From contig JANINQ010000008.1 of NCBI GenBank assembly GCA_024508675.1, positions 240,911-304,910 on the forward strand: a stretch of DNA of 64,000 nucleotides. The letters run 5' to 3'. Position 1 is the stretch's first letter. Every line of letters starts with the position of its first letter. A program made the position numbers and the translations under genes. Source of the stretch: Afipia sp. GTDB lineage: Bacteria; Pseudomonadota; Alphaproteobacteria; Rhizobiales; Xanthobacteraceae. Under the pieces are notes generated by a model, which did no database searches, was not told the origin of the DNA, and saw nothing but the letters and a program-made list of their open reading frames with translations. Positions 15,683 through 24,258 of this stretch are shown here, in pieces.

Positions 15683-17398
15683 ATGGCCACCAAAATCTCC
15701 CGCTCCGTCTATGCGGACATGTTCGGCCCTACCACAGGGGACAGGGTGCGGCTCGCCGATACCGATCTCATCATCGAGGTGGAAAAGGATTTCACCGTCT
15801 ATGGCGAGGAGGTAAAGTTCGGCGGTGGCAAGGTGATCCGCGACGGCATGGGCCAGAGCCAGATCACCAACAGGCAGGGCGCGGCCGATACCGTCATCAC
15901 CAATGCGCTGATCGTGGATCACTGGGGCATTGTGAAAGCCGACGTCGCCATCAAGGACGGTCTGATTGCGGCCATCGGCAAGGCAGGAAATCCGGACATT
16001 CAGCCCGGCGTCACCATTGTGATCGGACCGGGCACCGACATCATCGCGGGCGAGGGCAAGATTCTCACTGCGGGTGGTTTCGATTCACACATCCATTTCA
16101 TCTGCCCGCAGCAGATCGAACATGCACTGATGAGCGGCGTCACCTCGATGCTCGGCGGCGGCACCGGTCCGTCGCACGGCACGTTTGCCACCACCTGCAC
16201 GCCGGGGCCGTGGCACATCGCGCGGATGATTCAGTCGTTCGATGCGTTTCCGGTGAACCTCGGCATTTCCGGCAAGGGCAATGCGTCGCGTCCTGCCGCG
16301 CTGATCGAGATGATCAAGGCGGGTGCCTGTGCGCTTAAATTACATGAAGACTGGGGCACCACGCCTGCGGCCATCGACAATTGCCTCTCGGTCGCGGACG
16401 ATCACGACATTCAGGTGATGCTGCACTCGGACACGCTGAACGAATCCGGCTTTGTCGAAGACACGATCAAGGCGTTCAAGGGCCGCACCATTCATGCCTT
16501 CCACACCGAGGGCGCGGGCGGCGGCCATGCGCCGGACATCATCAAGGTCGCAGGCCTGAAGAACGTGCTGCCGTCGTCCACCAATCCGACGCGGCCGTTC
16601 ACGCGCAATACCATCGACGAGCATCTCGACATGCTGATGGTCTGCCACCATCTCGATCCGTCGATCGCGGAGGACCTTGCCTTTGCCGAAAGCCGCATCC
16701 GCAAGGAAACCATCGCGGCGGAGGACATCCTTCACGACCTTGGTGCGCTCTCGATGTTGTCGTCGGATTCGCAGGCGATGGGCCGTCTCGGCGAAGTCAT
16801 CATCCGCACCTGGCAGACCGCCGACAAGATGAAGAAGCAGCGCGGGGCCTTGCCGGAAGACAAGGGCAAGGACAACGACAATTTCCGGGTGAAGCGCTAC
16901 ATCGCGAAATACACCATTAATCCTGCGATTGCGCATGGCGTGTCGAAGCTGATCGGTTCGGTCGAGAAGGGCAAGATGGCGGACCTCGTGCTGTGGTCGC
17001 CCGCGTTCTTTGGCGTCAAGCCGGATTGCATCGTCAAGGGCGGCACCATTGTCGCAGCCCCGATGGGCGATCCGAACGCCTCGATCCCGACGCCGCAGCC
17101 GGTGCATTATCAGCCGATGTTCGGCGCCTACGGCAAGGCGCGGACGGCGTCCTCGGTGGTGTTCGCGTCCAAGGCTGCAGTCGCATCGGGACTGGGCAAG
17201 AAACTTGGCATCGACAAGAGGCTGTATGCTGTTTCAAACACCCGTAGCCGCATTTCCAAGACAAGCATGATCCACAACGGCGCAACGCCCGATATCGAGG
17301 TTGATCCGGAGACCTACGAGGTCCGCGCCGATGGCGAATTGCTGACCTGCGCGCCCGCGGAGGTCCTGCCCATGGCGCAGCGCTATTTCATGTATTAG
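15683..17398 (+). CDS. ureC: urease alpha subunit UreC (catalytic)
   Basis: 571 residues. It holds the bi-nickel site: HIHF (metal histidines), the carbamylated lysine in [34 protein letters not shown] and the catalytic histidine in MVCHHLD; the metal aspartate is in SSDSQAMGR. All key residues are present, so the enzyme should be active in splitting urea to ammonia and carbamate in the cytoplasm. It starts at the ATG at 15683 ([20 protein letters not shown]). Confidence 0.97.
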   Translation: MATKISRSVYADMFGPTTGDRVRLADTDLIIEVEKDFTVYGEEVKFGGGKVIRDGMGQSQITNRQGAADTVITNALIVDHWGIVKADVAIKDGLIAAIGKAGNPDIQPGVTIVIGPGTDIIAGEGKILTAGGFDSHIHFICPQQIEHALMSGVTSMLGGGTGPSHGTFATTCTPGPWHIARMIQSFDAFPVNLGISGKGNASRPAALIEMIKAGACALKLHEDWGTTPAAIDNCLSVADDHDIQVMLHSDTLNESGFVEDTIKAFKGRTIHAFHTEGAGGGHAPDIIKVAGLKNVLPSSTNPTRPFTRNTIDEHLDMLMVCHHLDPSIAEDLAFAESRIRKETIAAEDILHDLGALSMLSSDSQAMGRLGEVIIRTWQTADKMKKQRGALPEDKGKDNDNFRVKRYIAKYTINPAIAHGVSKLIGSVEKGKMADLVLWSPAFFGVKPDCIVKGGTIVAAPMGDPNASIPTPQPVHYQPMFGAYGKARTASSVVFASKAAVASGLGKKLGIDKRLYAVSNTRSRISKTSMIHNGATPDIEVDPETYEVRADGELLTCAPAEVLPMAQRYFMY

Positions 17399-17434
17399 GG
17401 TCCGCCCACGTCAAGAAAACGCCGGGAGGATACC

Positions 17435-17734
17435 TTGATTTACGTTGTTGCGACCCTGACCATCAAGCCTGAGACGCGTGCGGACATGATCGCCGCCGCG
17501 AAAGCCTGCATCGCCGAAACCCGCAAGGAAGTGGGCAACATCGCTTACGATCTGCACGAGAGCGTGACCGATCCCGCCAAGCTTGTCTTTGTCGAGCAGT
17601 GGGAAAATGCCGAGGCGCTGGTGCCGCATCGTTCCGCCGAGCACATGAAGACCTTCGGCCGTGTCGTGGTGAAGTGCCTCGCTGCACCCCCGAAGATCGA
17701 AGTCATCACTCCAGCCAATGTGGAAGTGCGATGA
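17435..17734 (+). CDS. ABM-domain protein (putative quinol monooxygenase), first of a tandem pair
   Basis: 99 residues, a single antibiotic-biosynthesis-monooxygenase (YgiN-like) ferredoxin fold: MIYVVATLTIKPETRADMIA, AYDLHESVTDPAKLVFVEQW and HMKTFG. It starts with TTG at 17435 behind a strong GGGAGGA site. Members without cofactors oxidise quinols or similar substrates, but many are uncharacterised. It sits between ureC and ureE in the same transcript. The next gene is a close paralogue. Confidence 0.8.
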   Translation: MIYVVATLTIKPETRADMIAAAKACIAETRKEVGNIAYDLHESVTDPAKLVFVEQWENAEALVPHRSAEHMKTFGRVVVKCLAAPPKIEVITPANVEVR

Positions 17735-18036
17735 TTTACGTTGTCGCCACCACCAAGGTGAAGCCCGAGCACCGCGCGGCCTATGTCGCCGGTGCGAAGG
17801 ACTGCATCGCCGAGACGCGCAAGGAGCCAGGCTGTATCGCGTATGATCTGCATGGCAGCGTGTCCGATCCGGATACGTTCGTGTTCGTCGAGCGCTGGGA
17901 GAGCCACGATCATCTCGCCGCGCATCGCCTGACGCCGCATCTGAAAGCGTGGCGCGCGCTCTCCGGTCCGTTCAAGGCCTCGCCCACCAATATCGAAGTG
18001 ATCATTGGCGGCGACGTGCAGAAGCTGACGTCATGA
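17731..18036 (+). CDS. ABM-domain protein, second of a tandem pair
   Basis: 101 residues. It opens [20 protein letters not shown] and keeps [18 protein letters not shown] and [13 protein letters not shown], clearly duplicated from the preceding gene. The ATG at 17731 overlaps its neighbour's stop (ATGA), and its own stop overlaps the ureE start. The function in a urease operon is unknown; a tandem pair could form a heterodimer, since the family is dimeric. Confidence 0.8.
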   Translation: MIYVVATTKVKPEHRAAYVAGAKDCIAETRKEPGCIAYDLHGSVSDPDTFVFVERWESHDHLAAHRLTPHLKAWRALSGPFKASPTNIEVIIGGDVQKLTS

Positions 18037-18611
18037 TCCGCGCCACGCAGGTCCGCCCGCAAGTTCGCTGGACCGGGGCCGCCGCTGACACGGTGGTGCT
18101 CGATTTCGACGACCGGCATCGCCGCCGCATGGCGATGACCGGTACGCGCGGGCTGGAATTCCTGCTGGATCTGGAAGAAGCCGTCGCGCTGCGCGGCGGC
18201 GATGCGCTGGTGCTGGAAGACGGGCGGCTGATCGAAGTGGTTGCCGCGCCCGAGCCGCTGGTGGAAATCCGCGGCGCCGATCCGCATCATCTGGTGCGGA
18301 TCGCCTGGCATCTCGGCAACCGCCATCTGCCGACGCAGATCGTCGGCAAGGGCCTGCGCATCCGGCGCGATCATGTGATCGAGGATATGGTGCGCGGTCT
18401 TGGCGCGCGCGTCATTGTCATTGAAGCACCGTTCGATCCTGAAGGCGGCGCTTATGCGGGTGGTGGCCATCACGATCATCACGACCACGGCCATCACAAG
18501 CATGGCCACGATCACGCGCATCATGGTCACGATCATGCTCACCATGATCATGACAAGCATGACCACGATCACCATCACGGTCACAGCCATGCTCATGACC
18601 ACGGGCACTGA
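18033..18611 (+). CDS. ureE: urease accessory protein UreE with long histidine-rich tail
   Basis: 192 residues. The N-terminal half has the UreE peptide-binding domain ([20 protein letters not shown]), the middle the metal-binding domain with the nickel histidine in [13 protein letters not shown]. From about residue 145 the tail is nearly all His, Asp and Gly, with about 27 histidines. UreE carries nickel to urease; such tails store or buffer several nickel ions. The start overlaps the second ABM gene and the 3' end overlaps ureF by 17 bases. Confidence 0.95.
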   Translation: MIRATQVRPQVRWTGAAADTVVLDFDDRHRRRMAMTGTRGLEFLLDLEEAVALRGGDALVLEDGRLIEVVAAPEPLVEIRGADPHHLVRIAWHLGNRHLPTQIVGKGLRIRRDHVIEDMVRGLGARVIVIEAPFDPEGGAYAGGGHHDHHDHGHHKHGHDHAHHGHDHAHHDHDKHDHDHHHGHSHAHDHGH

Positions 18612-19323
18612 TCGCGATACGCACGAACCTGTAGCCGATACGGATGAATCAGCCGCGCTGTTCCGGCTGATGACGTGGCTGTCGCCATCGTTTCCGGTTG
18701 GCGCCTTTTCCTATTCCAGCGGAATCGAGTGGGCCGTCGAGGCCGGTGACATTACCGACACGGTGACGCTGCAGGACTGGCTGGCCGCGATGCTGCTCGA
18801 TGGCGCCGGCTTCTGCGATGGCACGTTGCTGTGCCATGCTTATCGCGCTGCTGCTGCAGTGGACGGAAAGGCCCTGAACGATGTTGCTGAACTGGCGGCG
18901 GCATTCGTGCCCTCGCGCGAACGGCATCTGGAAACCACGGCGCAGGGGCGGGCCTTTGTCGAGATCGCGCGCTCGGCCTGGCATTGCGACACGCTTGATC
19001 TTCTGGCCTCACACGTCACCGGACCTGTGACCTACCCGGTCGCGGTGGGTGTCACGGCAGCAGGGCATCGCCTTCCGCTCGGCCTGACGCTGCACGCGTT
19101 TCTGCATGCAGCCACCTCGAACTGGATTTCAGCCGGCGTACGACTCATTCCGCTGGGGCAGACCGACAGCCAGCGCGTGCTGGCCGCGCTGGAGTCCGTG
19201 ATCGCCGTAACGGCGGAAAAATCGCTCGATTCATCGCTCGAGGATCTTGGCAGTGCCACGTTCCGCGCCGATCTCGCCAGCATGCGCCATGAGACGCAAT
19301 ACACCCGGCTGTTCCGGTCCTGA
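18595..19323 (+). CDS. ureF: urease accessory protein UreF
   Basis: 242 residues. The core motif [20 protein letters not shown] is diagnostic. UreF joins UreD and UreG in the nickel-loading complex. I place the start at the ATG at 18595, inside the last codons of ureE; longer frames upstream only translate the His-rich repeat of ureE in the wrong frame. ureG follows after 13 bases. Confidence 0.93.
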   Translation: MTTGTDRDTHEPVADTDESAALFRLMTWLSPSFPVGAFSYSSGIEWAVEAGDITDTVTLQDWLAAMLLDGAGFCDGTLLCHAYRAAAAVDGKALNDVAELAAAFVPSRERHLETTAQGRAFVEIARSAWHCDTLDLLASHVTGPVTYPVAVGVTAAGHRLPLGLTLHAFLHAATSNWISAGVRLIPLGQTDSQRVLAALESVIAVTAEKSLDSSLEDLGSATFRADLASMRHETQYTRLFRS

Positions 19324-19336
19324 GAAAGGTTTTGTG

Positions 19337-19978
19337 ATGAGCACCAGCATGAACGGCCCGCTTCGCGTCGGCATTGGCGGCCCGGTCGGATCGGGCAAGA
19401 CGGCCTTGATGGATTTGCTCTGCAAGTCGATGCGCGAGCGTTACGAGATCGCGGCCATCACCAACGACATCTATACCAAATGGGACGCTGAATTTCTGGT
19501 CCGCTCCGGCTCGCTGACGCCTGATCGGATCGCGGGCGTGGAAACCGGCGGCTGTCCGCACACGGCGATCCGCGAGGATGCCTCGATGAATCTCGCCGCG
19601 GTCGCCGACATGCGCATGAAGTTCCCCGATCTCGATCTGGTGCTGATCGAATCCGGCGGCGACAATCTGGCAGCGACTTTTTCGCCGGAACTCGCCGATC
19701 TGACCATCTACGTTATCGACGTTGCCGCCGGCGACAAGATTCCCTCAAAGGGCGGTCCCGGAATCACGCGATCGGATTTGCTGGTCATCAACAAGATCGA
19801 TCTTGCGCCGCATGTCGGGGCATCCCTCGAAAAGATGGACACGGACGCCAGGCGCATGCGCGGCGAGCGGCCCTTCGTCATGACCAACCTGAAAAAGAAC
19901 GAAGGACTGGACCGCATCATCGGCTTCATCGAAGCGAAAGGCGGCCTCCGGTCACTGGCGACCGGAAAGGTTAACTAA
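19337..19978 (+). CDS. ureG: urease accessory GTPase UreG
   Basis: 213 residues. P-loop [29 protein letters not shown], the metal-binding CPH in [31 protein letters not shown] and the guanine-specificity NKID. It hydrolyses GTP during nickel insertion. It begins at the ATG at 19337 (an in-frame GTG just before is possible). It is the last urease gene; an EcfG-type promoter begins directly after its stop. Confidence 0.96.
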   Translation: MSTSMNGPLRVGIGGPVGSGKTALMDLLCKSMRERYEIAAITNDIYTKWDAEFLVRSGSLTPDRIAGVETGGCPHTAIREDASMNLAAVADMRMKFPDLDLVLIESGGDNLAATFSPELADLTIYVIDVAAGDKIPSKGGPGITRSDLLVINKIDLAPHVGASLEKMDTDARRMRGERPFVMTNLKKNEGLDRIIGFIEAKGGLRSLATGKVN

Positions 19979-20003
19979 GGAACGCTGGCCCGGCGACGGG
20001 GTT
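19979..20003 (+). promoter_or_regulatory. possible EcfG-type promoter after ureG
   Basis: GGAAC, 16 bases, then GGTT; one base off the GGAAC-N16-CGTT consensus. The -10 ends only eight bases before the ATG at 20012, so a transcript would be leaderless or nearly so. The site touches the ureG stop, so chance is a real alternative. Confidence 0.4.
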
Positions 20004-20011
20004 AGTCCAGC

Positions 20012-20125
20012 ATGAAGCAGTCATACTTTACAGCACCGGGCAGGGATTATAGCGGCGTCTTTCTGGGCGCGATCCTGGTTGGGATCGTCACGGTCGTGAT
20101 CGGCCTTGTTTTGGCTGGCCTGTAA
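20012..20125 (+). CDS. 37-residue single-pass membrane peptide
   Basis: Starts MKQSYFTAPGRDYSGVFLG and then has one hydrophobic helix (AILVGIVTVVIGLVLAGL) to the end. No family is recognised and there is no strong ribosome site, but the clean helix and the EcfG-type site just before it make a small stress peptide plausible. It could also be chance. Confidence 0.4.
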   Translation: MKQSYFTAPGRDYSGVFLGAILVGIVTVVIGLVLAGL

Positions 20126-20381
20126 GCAGGTTCCTGACCGGGCCGGGGCGGCACATTTACCATGACGGCCGAGGGGTATATTTTCCCCTCGCAGGAACCA
20201 TCTGGCGTTACTTACATTAATCCAATCACGGCGTGTTCGGCGAGGTCGTCGACCCTGATGAATTCGTTTCAGCGAGTGATCATGACGACCGGTTCGGAGT
20301 TTGCGTACGATCATTTTATCCACCGGGCCGGATTTACTGGCCCGGGCTCATTTCCATCCCCTGTAGCTTTCGAGTAAGTGC

Positions 20382-22034
20382 GTGCTCCGTCTTGGTCTTA
20401 TCATCGGACTGATGGCGATCATCGGAGTCATTGTCTCCGGTCTCGTGGCGATGAAGGTCTACGATCAGGAACTGTCGATCGGCAGGATCGATCTGGCGCG
20501 CTCGGTGGATACCCACGCCAGCCTGGTGCAGGAACGGCTCAGCGAGCGTGAGCTTCTGGCCCGGGTCGCGGTGGGGCTGTTCCGTTTTCCATCGGCCAAC
20601 ATGGCCACGGCTCTTCAGCCGCTGCGTTCGTCGATCTACGCCTTCAAGACCGATTTTCTTGTCGCAAGCTGGGTCGCGCGTGTGCCGCGTGGCGACTTCG
20701 GACGGGCGCAGAACGATCTGAAGGTGGCCGGATTTCCTAACCCGGTGATCCGGAACGTCGACGATACGCTGCTGAATCCCGGCACGGCGCCCGATCCGGC
20801 TACCGTTGTTATGGACGTCGAGCCGCAGAACGATGAAACCAAGGCCTTCGCAGGGCGGATTCTCAATAATCATCCGGTCATCGCGCCGATGTTCAATCGC
20901 GCCGTGGAGGAAGGCAGGCCGGTGTCGTCGGACCCGTTCGTGCTGCTGCGTGCTGGGGGGCCGATGGGCATTGTGCTGGCGTCTCCGGTCCGGACTGACA
21001 CCGGCGCCAGTGTTGCGGGTTTCCTGACCATTTCCTACCGGCTGGCGCCGCTGATGCTCGCCAATGACGATCAATCGCTGTTTTCGGTGGCGCTGCGTGA
21101 TCCGCGAAACGCTTCGGACAATCTGGTCTCGGATGCGGAAGGCAATGTAACGCCTACGCCGCTGCAGTCGGATGTGGATAATCCGCCGCTGGTGCGTGTG
21201 GTGTCGTTCGGCGCGCGCGACTGGACGCTGATCTACTATGCCAAGACCAATGCGGCGACCCGCGCCCAGGAACTTGCCGGCATCGTCACGCTGATCGGCG
21301 TGGCGCTGACGCTCATTCTGTGCGGCCTGTTCGGCTATGTGTCTTACAACAACCTGCGGCTCAGCCGGGAAATCCAGACGCGGATCGACTTCGAACGCCG
21401 GCTGACGGCGGTGATCGATGAACTCAACCACCGTGTGAAGAACATTCTGGCGGTGATCCAGTCGATCGTCACGCGCACCATGCGTCATGGCGCGGACATC
21501 GATATTGCGCGCGATCTCCTGATCGGGCGTATTCACGCCATGTCCCATGTCGTCTCGCTGCTCAGCGAAAGCCAGTGGCAGGGCGTCAAGCTCAAGGGCC
21601 TGTTCGAACCGCGTGCCATTCCCCATGCCGACCGCATCGCCTTGAGCGGGCCTGACGTGACTGTGAGCGCGCGCGCCGCGCAGAGCCTATCATTGCTGTT
21701 CTTCGAACTGGCGTCTCATGCCGATGAGGGACTGTCGCTGGTCGGCAAGCATCCGCATATCGTTGCGACCTGGAGCGTGAGCGCGCCGCCGGATTCGGTG
21801 TTTCATTTCCGCTGGGAGGAATTCAACACCAGCGCAGCGACCCGCAGGGCCGACAGTGAATTTGGAATCGTCCTTCTGGATCGCGTTGCGCCCGAAGCCC
21901 TCGGCGGCACCTCGAAGCGCTACTTCACCGATGTCAGCTATGTCTATGAACTGACCGCTCCGATGGAGACTGTGGTGGACGAGACCGAGATGGACCGCAC
22001 CGAGCGCATCAGCATGCCGGTGAAAAAGCGCTGA
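20382..22034 (+). CDS. membrane HWE-type histidine kinase with CHASE sensor, atypical ATPase domain
   Basis: 550 residues. An N-terminal helix, a periplasmic CHASE-type sensor of about 250 residues, a second helix near 300-325 (LIGVALTLILCGLFGYVSYN), then an HWE/HisKA_2-type core with the phosphorylated His in VIDELNHRVKNILAVIQ. The ATPase part looks degenerate: the usual ELATNA N-box reads ELASHA and the glycine box is weak (EFGIVLLDRV). Kinases of this class (PhyK) phosphorylate PhyR, and phyR lies 1.2 kb away, so it is a candidate input to the stress response. The start is GTG at 20382. Confidence 0.82.
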   Translation: MLRLGLIIGLMAIIGVIVSGLVAMKVYDQELSIGRIDLARSVDTHASLVQERLSERELLARVAVGLFRFPSANMATALQPLRSSIYAFKTDFLVASWVARVPRGDFGRAQNDLKVAGFPNPVIRNVDDTLLNPGTAPDPATVVMDVEPQNDETKAFAGRILNNHPVIAPMFNRAVEEGRPVSSDPFVLLRAGGPMGIVLASPVRTDTGASVAGFLTISYRLAPLMLANDDQSLFSVALRDPRNASDNLVSDAEGNVTPTPLQSDVDNPPLVRVVSFGARDWTLIYYAKTNAATRAQELAGIVTLIGVALTLILCGLFGYVSYNNLRLSREIQTRIDFERRLTAVIDELNHRVKNILAVIQSIVTRTMRHGADIDIARDLLIGRIHAMSHVVSLLSESQWQGVKLKGLFEPRAIPHADRIALSGPDVTVSARAAQSLSLLFFELASHADEGLSLVGKHPHIVATWSVSAPPDSVFHFRWEEFNTSAATRRADSEFGIVLLDRVAPEALGGTSKRYFTDVSYVYELTAPMETVVDETEMDRTERISMPVKKR

Positions 22035-22101
22035 AGGCAACCGCGGAACCAACTTTCCGGCCATGCATTGAGCCGCACAGGCTGAGCATGAGGAAAGTCA
22101 T

Positions 22102-22185
22102 ATGGGACGCTATTTGCTGTTGTGGCTGCTTGGAGTTCCTATTCCCATCCTGATTTTGATTTGGGCTTTTGGCGGCCTGAACTGA
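22102..22185 (+). CDS. 27-residue conserved-looking membrane peptide
   Basis: Starts MGRYLLLWLLGVPIPILILI and ends WAFGGLN, one short hydrophobic helix with a Pro-Ile-Pro kink. A good AGGAAAG site precedes the ATG. From memory, very similar peptides occur in other rhizobia, but I cannot search. It lies between the kinase and the ecfG terminator. A weak EcfG-like site (GGAAC-N16-CATT at 22045) lies upstream. Confidence 0.55.
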   Translation: MGRYLLLWLLGVPIPILILIWAFGGLN

Positions 22186-22202
22186 TCGATCGATGCGAAG
22201 AA

Positions 22203-22234
22203 TAAAGGCGGCTACTTCTCAGGTAGCCGCCTTT
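22203..22234. terminator. bidirectional terminator after ecfG
   Basis: A 12-base stem (AAAGGCGGCTAC/GTAGCCGCCTTT) with a 6-base loop and flanking A/T runs, between the small plus-strand peptide gene and the minus-strand ecfG. Confidence 0.85.
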
Positions 22235-22271
22235 ATCTTTACAAATGAGTGATGGCCTGTGTGGCAGCAGC

Positions 22272-22820
22272 CTAGCTGCTGCCACCGCCGATCACGGCGC
22301 GGATCGTATCATCCGGCCCGAAATCCTCGGCGCCTTCGACATAGAGCAGGGCGCTGAGCTTGGAGCGTGCGCGGTTGACGCGGCTCTTGATGGTGCCGAC
22401 CGCGCATCCGCAGATGGCGGCGGCATCTTCATAGGAGAAGCCGGAGGCGCCCACGAGGATCAGCGCTTCACGTTGATCCTGCGGCAGCTTGTCGAGCGCG
22501 GTCCGGAATTCCTCGAACTCCAGATGCGCGCCCTGCGCAGGCTGCGACTTGAGCGTCTTGGCATAATTGCCTTCGGCATCCTCGACCTCACGCCGGCGCT
22601 TACGGTAGTCCGAACGGAAGAGGTTGCGCAGGATTGTGAACAGCCACGCCGGCAGGTTCGATCCCGGCTGGAAGGAATCGATGTGCGCCAGTGCGCGCAG
22701 CAGCGTTTCCTGCACGAGATCGTCGGCGCGGTCTGCATTGCCGCTGAGTGAAATGGCGAACGCGCGCAGGCTCGGCACGGTCGCAAGGATGTCGTCGCGA
22801 AGCGAGTCCGTGAGAGGCAT
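22272..22820 (-). CDS. ecfG: ECF sigma factor EcfG (general stress response)
   Basis: 182 residues. Region 2 includes LSGNADRADDLVQETLLRAL and NLPAWLFTILRNLFRSDYRK; region 4 includes LPQDQREALILVGASGFSYE and GTIKSRVNRARSKL. This composition is typical of the EcfG group. It directs RNA polymerase to GGAAC-N16-CGTT promoters. NepR, encoded just upstream with a TAATG overlap, holds it inactive until phosphorylated PhyR takes NepR away. Confidence 0.93.
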   Translation of the reverse strand: MPLTDSLRDDILATVPSLRAFAISLSGNADRADDLVQETLLRALAHIDSFQPGSNLPAWLFTILRNLFRSDYRKRRREVEDAEGNYAKTLKSQPAQGAHLEFEEFRTALDKLPQDQREALILVGASGFSYEDAAAICGCAVGTIKSRVNRARSKLSALLYVEGAEDFGPDDTIRAVIGGGSS

Positions 22821-23044
22821 TAGTCCCTCCCATCTTTTGTCGGGTCTCCAGCGATCTGCGCGGCAGCTTCCTGGGAGTCGAGCTGGCGGATCAGATCAGC
22901 AAAACGGTCCGGTACGCCCTGACGCACGACATCGTCGTACATCGCGCGCAATTGGTGCCCGATACGTGATTGGATTTCGGCATTGAGACCACCTTGCTTG
23001 CCGGCTCCGGTGGCCTTGCCTTGTGGAGGCTTCAAATCTTTCAT
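22820..23044 (-). CDS. nepR: anti-sigma factor NepR
   Basis: 74 residues. The conserved core IGHQLRAMYDDVVRQGVPDRFADLIRQLD (residues about 30-58) forms the two helices that grip EcfG or PhyR. I take the ATG at 23044 (MKDLKPPQGK); an upstream ATG at 23074 is possible. The stop overlaps the ecfG ATG by one base, so the two should be made in fixed ratio. It reads from a perfect EcfG promoter at 23155-23179, which gives autoregulation. Confidence 0.93.
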   Translation of the reverse strand: MKDLKPPQGKATGAGKQGGLNAEIQSRIGHQLRAMYDDVVRQGVPDRFADLIRQLDSQEAAAQIAGDPTKDGRD

Positions 23045-23154
23045 TGGCGAGGTCCATTGTCGTCCCCATGCCATAGTTAGGAGCTAACTAACTAGAAACA
23101 CGGGAGTTTTTGTTCCTTTTGAAGCCTTTCAGCCCCATGATCATGTAGGTCTTC

Positions 23155-23179
23155 AACGGGGCGGGCGCAGGAAAGTTCC
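23155..23179 (-). promoter_or_regulatory. EcfG promoter of nepR-ecfG
   Basis: On the minus strand: GGAAC, exactly 16 bases, CGTT, a perfect match to the alphaproteobacterial general-stress promoter. It lies about 110 bases before nepR and nearly back-to-back with the phyR promoter. Confidence 0.88.
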
Positions 23180-23187
23180 AGACGGAA

Positions 23188-23212
23188 GGAACTTTTCTCG
23201 GACTAAAACGTA
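23188..23212 (+). promoter_or_regulatory. EcfG promoter of phyR
   Basis: GGAAC, 16 bases, CGTA (one mismatch at the last position). The -35 element is eight bases from the -35 of the divergent nepR promoter. The phyR start is about 80 bases downstream. Confidence 0.75.
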
Positions 23213-23292
23213 GATAGTCGGAAGCGGGGAACCGGTTCGCCTGATCGCGATGCCGGCTCGCAAGACCTCAGAGAAATGATGATGGAGGGGGT

Positions 23293-24096
23293 ATGTCTCG
23301 TTCTCAGCTCGTTGCTGAACATCTGCCACTGTTGCGCCGCTATGCCCGTGCGCTGACCGGAAGCCAGGCATCGGGGGACGCCTATGTGGCGGCCATGCTG
23401 GAAGCGCTGCTCCAGGACCCCGCGCTGCTTGAGGAGAAACTTGGACCTCGCGTCGGCCTGTTCCGGCTGTTCACGCAAATCTGGAATTCCGTCTCGGTCA
23501 ATGAAGGTGCCGACAACGGGCCTGCGCCGGCGGTGTCCGAGCAGCGGCTGTCCAGTCTCACCGCCCTGACGCGTCAGGCGTTTCTCCTGCTTTCGCTGGA
23601 AGGCTTCTCGGAAGAAGAGGTGGCTCACATCCTCGACACGGACGTCGCCAAGGTTCGCGAACTGGCCGATGCCGCGGGCCGCGAGCTGGCCGCCGAAATC
23701 GCGACGGACGTGCTCATTATCGAGGATGAGACCTTCATCGCGATGGACCTTGAAAGTCTTGTGAAGAATCTCGGCCACAACGTCATCGGCGTGGCGCGCA
23801 CCCACACCGATGCGATTGCGCTGGCCAAGTCCAAACAGCCGGGTCTGATCCTGGCGGACATCCAGCTGGCCGACGGCAGTTCGGGTCTCGATGCGGTGAA
23901 CGAATTGCTGAAATCGTTCGAGGTGCCGGTGGTCTTCATCACTGCCTATCCGGAGCGCTTCCTGACCGGCGAACGGCCTGAGCCGGCCTTCCTGATCTCG
24001 AAGCCTTTCCAGCCGGCGATGGTGTCCGCGGTCGCAAGTCAGGCCTTGTTCTTCCAGCGCAATTCCAGGAGCAGGCCGAAGGCCGCGGCGTCCTGA
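23293..24096 (+). CDS. phyR: anti-anti-sigma response regulator PhyR
   Basis: 267 residues. Residues 1-135 are a sigma-factor-like domain (LVAEHLPLLRRYARALTGSQ; LTALTRQAFLLLSLEGFSEE) and 138-258 a receiver domain (DVLIIEDETFIAMDLESLV) with the phospho-acceptor Asp at about 189 in LILADIQLADGSSG, and the conserved Lys in SKPFQP. Once phosphorylated it binds NepR and frees EcfG. It is divergent from nepR-ecfG, as is standard. A terminator follows. Confidence 0.96.
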   Translation: MSRSQLVAEHLPLLRRYARALTGSQASGDAYVAAMLEALLQDPALLEEKLGPRVGLFRLFTQIWNSVSVNEGADNGPAPAVSEQRLSSLTALTRQAFLLLSLEGFSEEEVAHILDTDVAKVRELADAAGRELAAEIATDVLIIEDETFIAMDLESLVKNLGHNVIGVARTHTDAIALAKSKQPGLILADIQLADGSSGLDAVNELLKSFEVPVVFITAYPERFLTGERPEPAFLISKPFQPAMVSAVASQALFFQRNSRSRPKAAAS

Positions 24097-24122
24097 CCGC
24101 TCGCGCGGGTCCAAACGACATC

Positions 24123-24150
24123 AAGCCGGAGCTGAGTGCTCCGGCTTTTT
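24123..24150 (+). terminator. terminator of phyR
   Basis: A 10-base stem (AAGCCGGAGC/GCTCCGGCTT), a 5-base loop and a T run, 27 bases after the phyR stop. Confidence 0.88.
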
Positions 24151-24169
24151 CATGGGCTCGTGAAGGACA

Positions 24170-24253
24170 AAGAAAAAGGGGTGCGGCCGGCATCACCACG
24201 GCCACACCCCCATAGGGCCGGTCGATTAGGGGCAGGGGGATTGACCGGCTTCT
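24170..24253 (-). ncRNA. candidate EcfG-dependent small RNA with C-rich loop
   Basis: About 84 bases on the minus strand in the phyR downstream gap. It starts 6-7 bases after an EcfG-like promoter and ends at a strong terminator (GGGGTG..GGCCG/CGGCC..CACCCC, 24178-24210, followed by TTTTT). A first hairpin (GCCGGTC/GACCGGC, arms at 24217-24223 and 24243-24249) exposes a 19-base loop containing CCCCCTGCCCC, which could pair with purine-rich ribosome sites. No start codon with a ribosome site lies between promoter and terminator. It could match a family already known in Bradyrhizobium; I cannot check. Confidence 0.55.
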
Positions 24254-24258
24254 TGTAA

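Noticed and set aside
18465..18611. Short repeats that could suggest a CRISPR or tandem-repeat locus
   Set aside because: They encode the His/Asp/Gly tail of UreE in frame; no spacers of constant size.
20194..20218. EcfG-like site GGAAC-N16-CATT before the kinase (and a similar one at 22045)
   Set aside because: The -10 lacks the central G of CGTT; too weak to list as a promoter, though the repeat of the same variant twice was noted.
20162..20377. 71-residue frame before the histidine kinase gene
   Set aside because: No ribosome site or conserved look; the region more likely holds the kinase promoter.
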